A stretch of DNA of 44,547 nt, from contig CAYSQA010000006.1 of assembly GCA_964433225.1 (NCBI GenBank), positions 1 to 44,547 on the forward strand, in the 5' to 3' direction. Source of the stretch: CG2-30-36-39 sp964433225. Lineage in GTDB: Bacteria; Patescibacteriota; Microgenomatia; UBA1400; PJMF01. Positions 15,334 to 24,505 of the stretch are shown piece by piece; position 1 is the first letter of the stretch; the number at the start of each line of letters is the position of its first letter. The notes beneath the pieces are model-generated. The model worked only from the letters and a program-made list of their open reading frames with translations. It was not told where the DNA came from and did not search any database. Position numbers and translations under genes: made by a program.

Positions 15334-16290
15334 ATGACAAAACTACAAGCACAACTAGCTCGTGAATTTCCTGATTATTTATTTCAGTTTGATTTACCAA
15401 TGGCTCAAAAAACCTATTTTAAAATTGGTGGTCCGGCTGAGATTTATATTGAGTTGAGTGACAAAAAGCGAATTTCTGCTTTGGTTAATTGGGCCAAACA
15501 AAATCAAGTTAAATTTAAATTATTTGGTGGTGGCAGCAACGTCATTGTGGCCGATACAGGAATTAAAGGTTTGGTGATCAAGGTTGTTTATGACCGAATT
15601 AACTTTACTAAACTTGGAGATCAAGGGAAGTTTTTGGTTGGAGCTGGGGTTAAAACAGCCCTAGCTGTGAGAAAAACGGTTGATTTTGGTTATACAGGTT
15701 TGGAGTATTTTTTAGGTGTGCCTGGTACGATTGGTGGGGCTGTATATAACAATGCTCACTACTTAGAGGATTTAATTGGTCAGCACATTACCAAAGTAGA
15801 AATTTTAAATGACGCCGGAGAGTTTGTTTGGTTAGATCAGCAGAGTTGTGATTTTGGTTATGATAGTTCAAGATTCCAAAAGACCAAAGAAATTATTTAT
15901 CAAGTTGAGTTTTTATTAAATCAAGGGAATAAGGATGAATCACTAGCTTTAATTAAAAAAGCAACTGAATACCGAGCCAAAACTCAACCACTTGGTTTGC
16001 CAAGTTCAGGTTGTATTTTTCAAAATGTACCCAATAATCCATCATTAAAACAACAGTTTCCTCAGTTTGCTGACAGGCAACATGTACCAGGCGGTTTTCT
16101 CATTGATCAAGCAGGTTTAAAAGGTGTTAATGAAGGTGAGATTGAAGTCAGTGAAAAGCATGCAGCCTTTTTTGTTAATCATGGTAGTGGCACAGCTGAA
16201 CAAGTAAAAAAATTAATCGCTAAAGTAAAATCCGTAGTTAAGGAAAAATTTTCAGTTGAGCTAAAAGAAGAAGTCTTTTGGCTAGAATAG
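15334..16290 (+). CDS. murB: UDP-N-acetylenolpyruvoylglucosamine reductase
   Basis: MurB reduces the enolpyruvyl group made by MurA to give UDP-MurNAc, using FAD and NADPH. The 318-residue protein has the FAD-binding FGGGSNVIVAD motif (about 67-77), GLEYFLGVPGTIGGAVYNNAHY, SSGCIFQNV in the C-terminal domain, GGFLIDQAGLKG, and the C-terminal EVSEKHAAFFVNHG with the catalytic Glu. It is the first gene of the plus-strand cell wall cluster and ends 10 nt before murA. I see no clear Shine-Dalgarno at ATG 15334. Confidence 0.95.
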   Translation: MTKLQAQLAREFPDYLFQFDLPMAQKTYFKIGGPAEIYIELSDKKRISALVNWAKQNQVKFKLFGGGSNVIVADTGIKGLVIKVVYDRINFTKLGDQGKFLVGAGVKTALAVRKTVDFGYTGLEYFLGVPGTIGGAVYNNAHYLEDLIGQHITKVEILNDAGEFVWLDQQSCDFGYDSSRFQKTKEIIYQVEFLLNQGNKDESLALIKKATEYRAKTQPLGLPSSGCIFQNVPNNPSLKQQFPQFADRQHVPGGFLIDQAGLKGVNEGEIEVSEKHAAFFVNHGSGTAEQVKKLIAKVKSVVKEKFSVELKEEVFWLE

Positions 16291-16300
16291 AAAGAAAATT

Positions 16301-17638
16301 ATGACAAAAGGCAAAACATCTTTTGTAATTACTGGGGGCACTCCTCTAAGAGGTAGTGTCAGAGTGAGTGGCGCTAAAAATGCCTCATATAAACTGATGG
16401 TGGCAGCTTTGCTTGGTGATGAAGAATCTAGAATTTTAAACTTACCAGCTATCTCCGATGTGGCGATGGTGGGTGAAGTAATTTCTTCTCTCGGCGCCGA
16501 AGCAAAGCCAGCTGGAGAAGGTACTTATTTAATTAATCCACAAGGTTTAAATACTTTTTCTCTTGGTAAACAATACGGTGAAGTCTCACGTGCTTCAACT
16601 ATTTTCATTGCTCCTTTACTGATTAAATTTGGTGAAGCTAGAGTGCCTATGCCAGGAGGTGACAAGATTGGCAAAAGACCTTTAGATCGTCATTTTGATG
16701 GGCTAAAAAAGATGGGTGCTACTTTTGAACAAGAAGCTGGCATGTTAATTGTTAAGGCAGATAAATTAGTTGGTACTAGGTATAAGTTTGCTAAGAATAC
16801 TCATACTGGAACCGAAACCCTAATCATGGCAGCTGTTAGAGCTGAAGGTATTACTTATTTAGAAAATGCAGCCTTGGAACCAGAAATTGATGATTTAATT
16901 GATTTTTTAAATGGTATGGGTGCCAAGATTAGAAGAACTGCTCACAAAACTATTGAAATTCACGGTGTTGATAAATTGGGTGGCACGATTCATCGTGTTA
17001 TGCCAGATCGTAATGAAGCAGTCAGTTATGCTTGTGCAGCCATTGCTTCAAAAGGCGATATTATTGTAGAAAATGCTCGTGAAAAAGATTTATTAGCTTT
17101 CTTATCTAAACTAGATGACATTGGTGCTGGTTATGAAGTTGGAGATTATGGTATTCGCTTCTTTTACAAAGGTGAGTTAAAAGCTACCGATTTAGTAACA
17201 GAAATTCATCCTGGGTTTATGACAGATTGGCAGCCACTTTGGGCAACCTTGGTTTGTCATGCACACGGTACTAGTACTATTCATGAGACCGTGATGCAAA
17301 ATCGTTTCCAATATGTTGATGTTTTAAAACAGATGGGAGCTAGGATCGAAGAATATACTCCAGAAGTTAAGACTGATCCAGATGAGTTCTATAATTTTAA
17401 TTGGCAGGATCGCAAGACTAGTGATATTAGAGCTATCAAGATTATTGGTCCAACTAAGTTCCAAGGTGGTGAGTTTGAGGTTCATGACCTTAGGGCTGGG
17501 GCTACTGTGATGTTGGCCGCAATTAGTGGTGAAGGTGAAACTATTTTGCATAATGTTGAACAAATTGAGCGAGGTTATTCCAAGATTGATCAAAAATTAA
17601 CTTCAATGGGGGCGAAAATCAAACGGGTCGAAGAGTAA
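16301..17638 (+). CDS. murA: UDP-N-acetylglucosamine 1-carboxyvinyltransferase with Asp in place of the catalytic Cys
   Basis: MurA makes the first committed peptidoglycan precursor from UDP-GlcNAc and PEP. The 445-residue EPT-fold protein shows GAKNASYKLMVAALL near the N-terminus, the active-site loop VPMPGGDKIGKRPLDRHF, EPEIDDLIDFLNGMGA and LRAGATVMLAAI. In most MurAs the loop reads GGC, whose Cys (Cys115 in E. coli) is the target of fosfomycin; here it is Asp121. The same Cys-to-Asp change is known in mycobacteria and chlamydiae and confers intrinsic fosfomycin resistance, so I infer resistance here. GAAAG precedes ATG, and murB ends 10 nt upstream. Confidence 0.95.
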   Translation: MTKGKTSFVITGGTPLRGSVRVSGAKNASYKLMVAALLGDEESRILNLPAISDVAMVGEVISSLGAEAKPAGEGTYLINPQGLNTFSLGKQYGEVSRASTIFIAPLLIKFGEARVPMPGGDKIGKRPLDRHFDGLKKMGATFEQEAGMLIVKADKLVGTRYKFAKNTHTGTETLIMAAVRAEGITYLENAALEPEIDDLIDFLNGMGAKIRRTAHKTIEIHGVDKLGGTIHRVMPDRNEAVSYACAAIASKGDIIVENAREKDLLAFLSKLDDIGAGYEVGDYGIRFFYKGELKATDLVTEIHPGFMTDWQPLWATLVCHAHGTSTIHETVMQNRFQYVDVLKQMGARIEEYTPEVKTDPDEFYNFNWQDRKTSDIRAIKIIGPTKFQGGEFEVHDLRAGATVMLAAISGEGETILHNVEQIERGYSKIDQKLTSMGAKIKRVEE

Positions 17639-17663
17639 AAAATGGGTTACAATTTAGGTAGTT

Positions 17664-18707
17664 ATGGGTTCATTAGCATTATTTTTAGGTTTATTAATTT
17701 TTTCGTTTATTAGCACCAGTATTGTGATTGTGCCTTTTATTGATTTGTTGTATCACTTGAAATTTCAAAGAGCCAAACAAGAGACAAGAGATGTTTTCGG
17801 TAAGTTAACGCCAATTTTCGATAAGTTTCATGGTAAAAAAGCTGGTGTTCCAGTTGGAGGTGGTTTATTAGTTATTTTGGTAGTGTCTATTTTGTTTGCT
17901 TTATTTTTACCAATGATGAGTTGGTTTGGGATAGATGTCACTAGTGTTTATGCTAATACCCCAGCTGAAGTTAATATTATCTTTTTCACCTTTTTATCAT
18001 TTGGTATTTTAGGACTCTATGATGATATTAAAAAGTTTTTTGGTTTTGAAAAAGAGAAATTTTTTGGTTTGAAAGCTCCTTTTAAACTTTTTTTACAATT
18101 AACTCTGGCTACAATTATTGCTTTGATGATTTATTTTCAACTAGGGATCTCGTTTTTATACATTCCATTTATTGGTACCTTTAGTCTTGGGCTTTGGTAT
18201 ATTCCTTTCGCTGTTTTTGTGATTGTTTCGTTTGCTAATGCAGTTAATATTACTGATGGTTTGGATGGCTTGGCCTCTGGCGTATTAATGATCTCTCTGT
18301 TTGGCTTATGGTTTTTATCAGCCTCTATTTTGGATGTGCCGCTTTCATTGTTTTTATCTTTATGGATAGGTTCATTAGTTTCTTTTCTTTACTTTAATGT
18401 TTATCCAGCCAGAATGTTTATGGGTGATGTTGGAGCACTAGCTTTTGGTGCTACCTTGGGAGTAGTTGGTTTGTTGTTAGGTAAAGTAGTGGCTTTGGGG
18501 ATTATTGGTTTTGTGTTTGTTTTTGAAGTGGCAACATCATTGGTGCAAATCATTGCTAGGAAATTCTGGAAAAGAAAACTGTTGCCGGCGGCTCCTTTCC
18601 ATCTCACTCTTCAATCACATGGCTGGGAAGAGCCCAAGATCGTGCAACGGGTGTGGTTAATGCAAATCATGCTCACTTTATTTGGAGTTTGGCTAGCTGT
18701 GATTTAA
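17664..18707 (+). CDS. mraY: Phospho-N-acetylmuramoyl-pentapeptide transferase
   Basis: MraY moves phospho-MurNAc-pentapeptide from UDP to undecaprenyl phosphate, forming lipid I in the membrane. The 347-residue polytopic protein carries the acidic loops of the family: GLYDDIKKFF, NAVNITDGLDGLASG, and RMFMGDVGALAFGATLG, plus a late APFHLTLQSHGWEEPKIVQRVW-type loop. In that last loop the usual PLHHHYE histidine cluster is reduced to PFHLTLQ. TACAAT lies 10 nt before ATG 17664. The stop is followed 5 nt later by ftsW. Confidence 0.95.
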   Translation: MGSLALFLGLLIFSFISTSIVIVPFIDLLYHLKFQRAKQETRDVFGKLTPIFDKFHGKKAGVPVGGGLLVILVVSILFALFLPMMSWFGIDVTSVYANTPAEVNIIFFTFLSFGILGLYDDIKKFFGFEKEKFFGLKAPFKLFLQLTLATIIALMIYFQLGISFLYIPFIGTFSLGLWYIPFAVFVIVSFANAVNITDGLDGLASGVLMISLFGLWFLSASILDVPLSLFLSLWIGSLVSFLYFNVYPARMFMGDVGALAFGATLGVVGLLLGKVVALGIIGFVFVFEVATSLVQIIARKFWKRKLLPAAPFHLTLQSHGWEEPKIVQRVWLMQIMLTLFGVWLAVI

Positions 18708-18712
18708 GTTTT

Positions 18713-19852
18713 ATGCAACTAAGGTTATTGCCTAAATCTAAAGAGAAAACTAGTTTTTCTTTGGAAAAAATTCTTTTTCCTTTGAGTGTTTTTTTGGCTT
18801 TATTGGGTTTGTTTTTTGTGTTTGAAGCATCAACCACTGAAAGCTATAACTTGGTTGGCCACCAATATCATTTTTTAAAACAGCAATCAATTGCTTTACT
18901 TCTTGGTTTGAGTGTTGCTGTGATTATCAGATTTTGGTCGTGGAAGTTTTGGCAACAAACAGCCTGGATTTGGTTTTTAGTCGGTCTTTTATTGCTACTA
19001 TTAGTGCTCATTCCAGGATTTGGAGTAGAGTTGAATGGTGCTAGAAGATGGTTCGCTGTGGGAGGACGAGTTTTTCAGCCAGTGGAGTTTTTTAAGTTTG
19101 CTTTAATTTTATTTTCTGCTCACTGGATGGCAAAAAATCCCAAGCCTCAAACTTTTATGTTTTTTACTGCTATATTTTCTCTATTGTTACTCCTTCAACC
19201 AGACATGGGATCATTATTAATTTTATTAGTGATTAGTTTTGGGATGTTTTTTTTGGCTGGTGGAAACTTGAGATTTTTAGTAGGAATTAGTTCACTCGGA
19301 ATTGCGCTTTTAACTATTGCTATCTTGTTGTCTCCATACCGCTTACAAAGATTAACTACCTATTTAGATCCAAGTAAAGATCCTCTTGGTGCTGGTTTTC
19401 ATATTAGGCAAATTACGTTGGCCTTGGGTCATGGTGGCTGGTTTGGAGTAGGAATTGGCAATTCTCAGCAAAAGCATGCTTATATTCCTGAAGCTAGTAG
19501 TGATTCTATTTTTGCGATCGTCTCTGAGGAGGTTGGTTTTATTGGTTCTAGTCTAATTCTATTATTAATGATTTTTTATTTATTGATTATTTATCGATTA
19601 GCTAGTTCTTTTCCAGAAAAAAGCTTTGAACAACTATTAATTTTTGGTATTTTTCTTTGGTTTGGAGGACAGATCCTACTTAATATTTCTGCTGTGGTGG
19701 CTCTGGTTCCTTTAACTGGTTTACCACTACCTTTTTTTTCTTACGGAGGGACCTCAATCTTGATGACCTTTATTGCAGTTGGTTTAATGATGGCAGCAGT
19801 TAGATCAAAGGAAACACAAGTTTCTTCTAGAACTAGAAAAAAGGTACAATAG
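18713..19852 (+). CDS. ftsW: Lipid II polymerase/division protein FtsW
   Basis: A SEDS-family glycosyltransferase that polymerises lipid II at the division site with FtsI. The 379-residue protein has about ten membrane helices and the SEDS signatures: LNGARRWFAVGG, FQPVEFFKFALI, LQPDMGSLLI, EASSDSIFAIVSEEVGF, and PLTGLPLPFFSYGGTSI. ATG 18713, directly after the mraY stop, gives the expected short basic N-terminus; a longer reading from within mraY is not needed. Its place between mraY and murG marks it as FtsW, in contrast to the separate RodA at 27.5 kb. Confidence 0.93.
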   Translation: MQLRLLPKSKEKTSFSLEKILFPLSVFLALLGLFFVFEASTTESYNLVGHQYHFLKQQSIALLLGLSVAVIIRFWSWKFWQQTAWIWFLVGLLLLLLVLIPGFGVELNGARRWFAVGGRVFQPVEFFKFALILFSAHWMAKNPKPQTFMFFTAIFSLLLLLQPDMGSLLILLVISFGMFFLAGGNLRFLVGISSLGIALLTIAILLSPYRLQRLTTYLDPSKDPLGAGFHIRQITLALGHGGWFGVGIGNSQQKHAYIPEASSDSIFAIVSEEVGFIGSSLILLLMIFYLLIIYRLASSFPEKSFEQLLIFGIFLWFGGQILLNISAVVALVPLTGLPLPFFSYGGTSILMTFIAVGLMMAAVRSKETQVSSRTRKKVQ

Positions 19853-19860
19853 CTAGTGAT

Positions 19861-20988
19861 ATGAAAATATTAGTAACAGGGGGCCATCTCACTCCAGCAC
19901 TTAGTTACATTGATTGGTTACAAGAAAATAAACCTTCAGTGAAGCTTTGTTTTCTTGGTCGAAAATTTAGTCAAGATTTTTTACAACAGGAGTCTGTTGA
20001 ACAATATGAGCTAGGAAAAAGGAAAGTAAAATTTATTCCTTTTATGGCTACAAGATTAGGCCCACATTTTTTAACTAATTTTTTTCAAGAATTTCCCAAG
20101 TTTTTTAGGAGTATTGTTCAAGCCAAGAAAATTTTACAAGCAGAAAAAATTTCTATCCTAGTGAGTTTTGGTGGTTATTTAGCAGTGCCAGTAGCGATTG
20201 CTGCTTTTTTGAGCAGGATTCCGATTATTACCCATGAGCAAACACTAACAGTTGGTTTAGCTAACAAAATTATTGGTTACTTAGCGACTAAGGTCGCTGT
20301 GTCTTTTTCAGCAACTAGTCAATATTTCTCAGCTAAAAAAGTAGTCATAACCGGGAATTTATTAAGAAAAGGAGTTTTTAGCAAGCAACAAACTAAACCC
20401 AGTTGGCTTAAAGAAACCAAACAACCTATTTTGTTAGTAATGGGAGGCAATCAGGGTTCAGAAGCCTTAAATGAATTAATTTTGGCTTGTTTACCAGAAT
20501 TAGTTAAGAATTGGGTCATTGTTCATCAGTGTGGAAAACCGACCAGCAAGAGAAACTATCAGCAAGTTTTTATTACAGCTCAAAGTCAGTTGGCAGAAGA
20601 GGTTAGAAATAATCTTTATGTTAAAGAATGGCTGGATGAAGCTGATCTGTTCTGGTTATATCGTCATGCCAAAGTAGCTTTATCTAGGTCTGGAGCCAAT
20701 GCTACTCATGAGTTGGTTGTAGCTGGAGTACCAAGTATTTTTGTACCACTACCATCAGCTCATCAAGATGAACAATATAAAAATGCTAAGTGGTTGGTTG
20801 ACTTGGGGGCTGCGGTGTTAATTGATCAACAAGCTCTCAATCAAACCACCTTAATTTCAGCTTTAGAAAAAGTAGTTTCTTTAGAGGAGGAAATTAAAAA
20901 TAACTTAGCGGAAATAAAATTTTCACCAATAGCCCCCTCAAAATTGCATTTATTAGTTGAGGAGGTGGTTAAAAATCGTGAAAACTAG
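19861..20988 (+). CDS. murG: UDP-GlcNAc:lipid I N-acetylglucosaminyltransferase
   Basis: MurG converts lipid I to lipid II on the inner membrane face. The 375-residue GT-B enzyme shows the family motifs: an N-terminal LVTGGHLTPAL (shortened from the usual GGTGGHxxPAL), VSFGGYLAVPVAIAA, PIITHEQTLTVGLANK with the catalytic-region His-Glu, LLVMGGNQGSEALN at the start of the second Rossmann domain, and LSRSGANATHELVVAGVPSIFVPLP with the Glu that binds the UDP ribose. TACAAT lies 10 nt upstream of ATG. Its 3' end overlaps the ftsQ-like gene by 11 nt. Confidence 0.93.
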   Translation: MKILVTGGHLTPALSYIDWLQENKPSVKLCFLGRKFSQDFLQQESVEQYELGKRKVKFIPFMATRLGPHFLTNFFQEFPKFFRSIVQAKKILQAEKISILVSFGGYLAVPVAIAAFLSRIPIITHEQTLTVGLANKIIGYLATKVAVSFSATSQYFSAKKVVITGNLLRKGVFSKQQTKPSWLKETKQPILLVMGGNQGSEALNELILACLPELVKNWVIVHQCGKPTSKRNYQQVFITAQSQLAEEVRNNLYVKEWLDEADLFWLYRHAKVALSRSGANATHELVVAGVPSIFVPLPSAHQDEQYKNAKWLVDLGAAVLIDQQALNQTTLISALEKVVSLEEEIKNNLAEIKFSPIAPSKLHLLVEEVVKNREN

Positions 20989-21721
20989 ATGGCGTTTTTT
21001 ATTTAGTTTGTTGGGTTTAATTATTTTACTTAGTTTTTTTGGCTTTTATTTTAAGATCAAGCAGATTGATTGTTTTATTGATGAGAGCCAACAAGATCAG
21101 GCTCAAGTTTGTCAGCAACTTCAAACTTTATTAGGCCAAAGAATTTTATTTAGAGATTTTTACCACGATGAGCAGGTGGTGTCGTTAACCACGCTTGCTG
21201 GGACCAAAGAAGTCTTCTCGATTAATAAAGTTGAAGTATCATTGGCTGGAACTTTAAAGTTTTTTTTGCAGCAGACTCCACCACTTTATCGATCAATTAT
21301 TAATGGAGAAATGAGAATTTTTACTCAGTTGGGAGAGACGAGAGCTGATGAACCAAACACGGTTTTACCAATTTTAATTGATGAACAGTTGGTTTTTGCT
21401 GATAACTTTATTAATTATCACTCTTTTTTGACCAAGTTTTTAGAAATTTTAACTAGTGAAGAACGACAACTAATTGAACAAATTGAGTTTTTATCAGTTA
21501 GTAAAGTGAAAATAAAGATGACTAATTACCCAATTTTTATTATTCATCCAGATCAGAGCCCGATAGATCAAGCTAGAAAACTTCAAATAATTTATCAGCA
21601 GTTGGATCCAAAAGAAATTGATCTGGCTTTGAAGGAAATAGATTTGAGATTTGAATTGCCGGTGTTAAAAACTTACGAAACTAGTGATTCGGCAGAACTT
21701 CTCATCGACAGCCAAGAGTAA
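20978..21721 (+). CDS. ftsQ: FtsQ-like divisome protein
   Basis: This 247-residue bitopic protein has a short basic N-terminus, one membrane helix (about 8-25) and an extracytoplasmic domain. It opens with a POTRA-like module (IDCFIDES..., C..LQTLLGQRILF) and continues with KVEVSLAGTLKFFLQQTPP, a pattern matching FtsQ/DivIB. The Cys pair in the POTRA region (IDC ... QVCQQL) could form a disulfide. The position between murG and ftsA supports FtsQ. I use GTG 20978 with AGGAGGTGG upstream (a strong Shine-Dalgarno inside murG); a TTG at 20957 would place that motif in the coding sequence. Divergent family, so assignment rests on topology and context. Confidence 0.75.
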   Translation: MKTRWRFLFSLLGLIILLSFFGFYFKIKQIDCFIDESQQDQAQVCQQLQTLLGQRILFRDFYHDEQVVSLTTLAGTKEVFSINKVEVSLAGTLKFFLQQTPPLYRSIINGEMRIFTQLGETRADEPNTVLPILIDEQLVFADNFINYHSFLTKFLEILTSEERQLIEQIEFLSVSKVKIKMTNYPIFIIHPDQSPIDQARKLQIIYQQLDPKEIDLALKEIDLRFELPVLKTYETSDSAELLIDSQE

Positions 21722-21773
21722 ATTTTGTATTATTATTTTTAATCAACAGGTTATACTGATAGTGGTTTAAATT

Positions 21774-23078
21774 ATGCCTAAAAAAAGAGTTATTGCTGCC
21801 ATTGATCTTGGTACAGAAAAATGTGTCACTCTGATTGCTGTGGTGGATGAAGAAACTGGAGAGTTAAAAGTAGTCGGTGTATCAGCTGTACCCTCAAAGG
21901 GAATGAAACGCAGTGTAATTGTCGATCTAGATCAAGTGCTAAACACCATTAGTCAAAGTTTGGATGCTGCTGAAAGAATGGCTGGTTTTGATGTTAAAAG
22001 TGTCTATTTAGCTGTTTCTGGCACTCATGTATTGTCTAAAAACTCCAAAGGAGTAGTGGCTGTAGCAGCTCCAGATCAAGAAATCACTACTACCGATGTT
22101 GATCGAGTCATTGAAGCTGCTAGAGCTATTTCTTTGCCAGCTGATCGTAAAATTATGCATGTTATTCCTCGAGATTTTAAGGTTGATTCTCAAGAAGGAA
22201 TTAAAGATCCAGTGGGAATGACTGGTGTCAGATTAGAGTCAGAGGCTCATATTATTACTGGGATGAGTACCTCTCTCAAAAATTTAGAAAAAGTAATTAA
22301 TGATTTGGGGTTAGAAGTTGATGGGTTTGTTTTTGCTGGTTTGGCTGCTGCTGGTGTAGTGTTGACAGAAACAGAAAAGGAATTGGGAGCAATTGTGGTT
22401 GACATGGGAGCTGGTACTACTTCTATCTCTGCTTTTGTTGATGGTGCCTTGGAATATTCAGGAGCAGTACCGGTTGGAGCCAGACATGTTACTCAGGATA
22501 TTGCTCTTGGTTGCAGGATCAGTTTGGATAATGCTGAAAAAGTAAAGATCTTACTTTCTGGTGAAAGTTTTGCTCCAATCAAGCCTAGAGCTGGAGAGTC
22601 TAAAGAAGAACTAAATAAACGTCGTAAAAAAGCTGATATTTTAGATTTGGCCAGAAATGGTATTCAGGAGAGTGTTGAAGAACTATCCAAACGAACTTTA
22701 GTTGAAGGCATTATGGTGCCCAGAATGAAAGAGATTTTTGAATTAATTAAAAAAGAATTAGCTAAACAAGATTTATTGGGTAAAGTTCCATCAGGAATTA
22801 TTTTATGTGGTGGTGGTGCTCATACTGTAGGTATGGTTGATATTGCTAAGAGGGTTTTTAACTTGCCAGTTAGAATTGGAGAGCCAGAGGAACTAAAAGG
22901 ACTAGTGGGTGATATCAAAGGTCCAGCCTACGCTACTAGTATTGGCTTATTAAAATATGGTAAGGCCAAAGATAGTGGTGTGACTACTGGTAGTGGGGTT
23001 GGTTCGATTTTAGAAAGTATTGATTTAAAGGGTTTTGGTGAAAAAATCAGAAGCCTATTAAAGTCTGTTCTTCCGTAA
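21774..23078 (+). CDS. ftsA: Cell division protein FtsA
   Basis: An actin-fold ATPase that tethers FtsZ filaments to the membrane. The 434-residue protein begins RVIAAIDLGTEKCVTLIA (phosphate 1), has the 1C subdomain (GMKRSVIVDLDQV, HVIPRDFKVD), phosphate 2 GAIVVDMGAGTTSISAF, the adenosine motif GIILCGGGAHTVGM, and ends in a short amphipathic helix (FGEKIRSLLKSVLP) that serves as the membrane-targeting sequence. It lies between ftsQ and ftsZ. TATACT at 21752-21757 would give a leader of about 10 nt. Confidence 0.95.
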   Translation: MPKKRVIAAIDLGTEKCVTLIAVVDEETGELKVVGVSAVPSKGMKRSVIVDLDQVLNTISQSLDAAERMAGFDVKSVYLAVSGTHVLSKNSKGVVAVAAPDQEITTTDVDRVIEAARAISLPADRKIMHVIPRDFKVDSQEGIKDPVGMTGVRLESEAHIITGMSTSLKNLEKVINDLGLEVDGFVFAGLAAAGVVLTETEKELGAIVVDMGAGTTSISAFVDGALEYSGAVPVGARHVTQDIALGCRISLDNAEKVKILLSGESFAPIKPRAGESKEELNKRRKKADILDLARNGIQESVEELSKRTLVEGIMVPRMKEIFELIKKELAKQDLLGKVPSGIILCGGGAHTVGMVDIAKRVFNLPVRIGEPEELKGLVGDIKGPAYATSIGLLKYGKAKDSGVTTGSGVGSILESIDLKGFGEKIRSLLKSVLP

Positions 23079-23136
23079 AAATTGTCTGTTTACTTTGTTT
23101 CTAAAATCAATTATGGTGTGTGTTACACTTTGATAG

Positions 23137-23195
23137 TATAAGCAAGTAGTTTAGCCTACTAGTCGGTAATAACAGTAGGATAAGAAGCGAACAAC
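23137..23195 (+). promoter_or_regulatory. ftsZ promoter and leader with two mutually exclusive hairpins
   Basis: A -10-like TATAAG lies at 23137-23142. In the leader, CTACT (23156-23160) can pair with AGTAG upstream (23145-23149), while the overlapping CCTACT (23155-23160) can pair with AGTAGG downstream (23174-23179). The second pairing covers the AGGA ahead of the ftsZ start. This could modulate FtsZ translation; it is a prediction from pairing only. Confidence 0.35.
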
Positions 23196-24485
23196 ATGGG
23201 ATTAGTTAAACCAACAAATACAACTTTTGCCAAAATAAAAGTGATCGGAGTCGGAGGTGGTGGTGGTAACGCAGTCAACTCAATGGTTGAATCTAAGCAA
23301 ATTAATGGAGTTGAGTTTATTACCGTTAATACCGATGCTCAAGCTTTACTAACTTCCAAAGCAGACACTAAATTGCAGATTGGTAGTAATTTCACTCGTG
23401 GTTTGGGAGCTGGGGCTGATCCTGATGTTGGGAGAACTGCTGCTGAAGAAAGCCGAGAAAAACTTAAAGATTTGCTTTTTGATACTGATATGGTATTTAT
23501 TACCGCTGGCATGGGTGGAGGCACTGGAACTGGAGCCTCACCAATTATTGCTGAGATTGCTAAAGAGGTCGGTGCTTTAACTGTTTCTGTGGTGACCAAG
23601 CCCTTTGCTTTTGAAGGTATTCGTCGGATGCAAACAGCTGAAGAAGGCATCGAGATTCTTTCTGAGTCAGTGGACACTTTAATTGTGATTCCTAATCAAA
23701 GATTAATGGAAGTAGTTGACAAAAAAATGACCTTTTTGGATGCTTTTCGTTTGGCGGACAATGTTTTGGGACAAGGTGTCAAAGGAATTTCTGACTTGAT
23801 TACTCTACCAGGTTTAATTAATGTTGATTTTGCTGATGTCAGAACAATTATGCAAGATTCTGGGAGTGCTCTAATGGGTATTGGTGAAGCTTCTGGTGAA
23901 AATCGAGGTGTCACTGCGGCCAGAATGGCGATCTCATCTCCTCTTTTGGAGGTGTCTGTAGATGGAGCCAAGGGAATTCTCTATACTATCACTGGTGGCC
24001 CAGATATGACTATGACAGAAGTCTCTGATGCTTCGGCAATTATTGCTGATGCAGCCGATCCAGATGCTAATGTTATTTTTGGAGCCAATATTGATGAGGA
24101 GATGGGTAATAAGATTAAGATTAGTGTAATTGCGACTGGTTTTGATGAAAAAATGTATGGTGCTGGTCAACGTAGTATGTTTGGTTCTTTTAGCCGTAAC
24201 TCCTTCAAGAAAATCAGAGAAGAAGATGAAGAAGAGGTAGTAGATTCAACCAGTATTGATCGGGCTCCAGAAGGTTATACTCAACCCCAAACAAAAACTC
24301 AGGTCACTGGGAAAACTGATGCTGATGCAACTAGTCCATTTGTTCAATCAGATGCTTTTGTCAAAAAAGAGGCTAAAAAAACAGAAGAATCAGCAGCCGA
24401 TGACGATTCTGATTCTGGAGGAGGCCTTAGCGATGATTTTGATGATGAATTCGAGATTCCTGCATTTTTGCGCCAAAGAAAATAA
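23196..24485 (+). CDS. ftsZ: Cell division protein FtsZ
   Basis: The tubulin-like GTPase that forms the division ring. The 429-residue protein has IGVGGGGGNAVNSM near the N-terminus, the tubulin signature GMGGGTGTGASP (about 106-117), NADQ-equivalent ITVNTDAQAL, and the T7-type NVDFADVRTIM synergy loop. A long acidic, low-complexity linker (about 335-410) ends in the conserved tail EFEIPAFLRQRK that binds FtsA. It has its own leader with a promoter, separate from ftsA by 117 nt. A weak AGGATAAGAAG is the only Shine-Dalgarno candidate. Confidence 0.97.
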   Translation: MGLVKPTNTTFAKIKVIGVGGGGGNAVNSMVESKQINGVEFITVNTDAQALLTSKADTKLQIGSNFTRGLGAGADPDVGRTAAEESREKLKDLLFDTDMVFITAGMGGGTGTGASPIIAEIAKEVGALTVSVVTKPFAFEGIRRMQTAEEGIEILSESVDTLIVIPNQRLMEVVDKKMTFLDAFRLADNVLGQGVKGISDLITLPGLINVDFADVRTIMQDSGSALMGIGEASGENRGVTAARMAISSPLLEVSVDGAKGILYTITGGPDMTMTEVSDASAIIADAADPDANVIFGANIDEEMGNKIKISVIATGFDEKMYGAGQRSMFGSFSRNSFKKIREEDEEEVVDSTSIDRAPEGYTQPQTKTQVTGKTDADATSPFVQSDAFVKKEAKKTEESAADDDSDSGGGLSDDFDDEFEIPAFLRQRK

Positions 24486-24493
24486 TTTTCTGC

Positions 24494-24499
24494 TATAAT
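24494..24499 (+). promoter_or_regulatory. -10 element of the ileS T-box transcript
   Basis: TATAAT lies 8 nt after the ftsZ stop; the predicted start is near 24506, at the head of the T-box leader. Confidence 0.65.
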
Positions 24500-24505
24500 T
24501 CTTTT

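Noticed and set aside
17324..17593. Minus-strand ORF inside murA
   Set aside because: Antisense shadow; the murA reading is complete and conserved.
18653..18712. Longer FtsW start inside mraY
   Set aside because: The extension is out-of-frame mraY sequence with no SEDS similarity; ATG 18713 follows the mraY stop.
19861..19900. MurG N-terminus looked truncated (TGGHLTPAL instead of GGTGGHxxPAL)
   Set aside because: All other MurG motifs are present and the reading frame is intact, so I treat it as a lineage variant and not a pseudogene.
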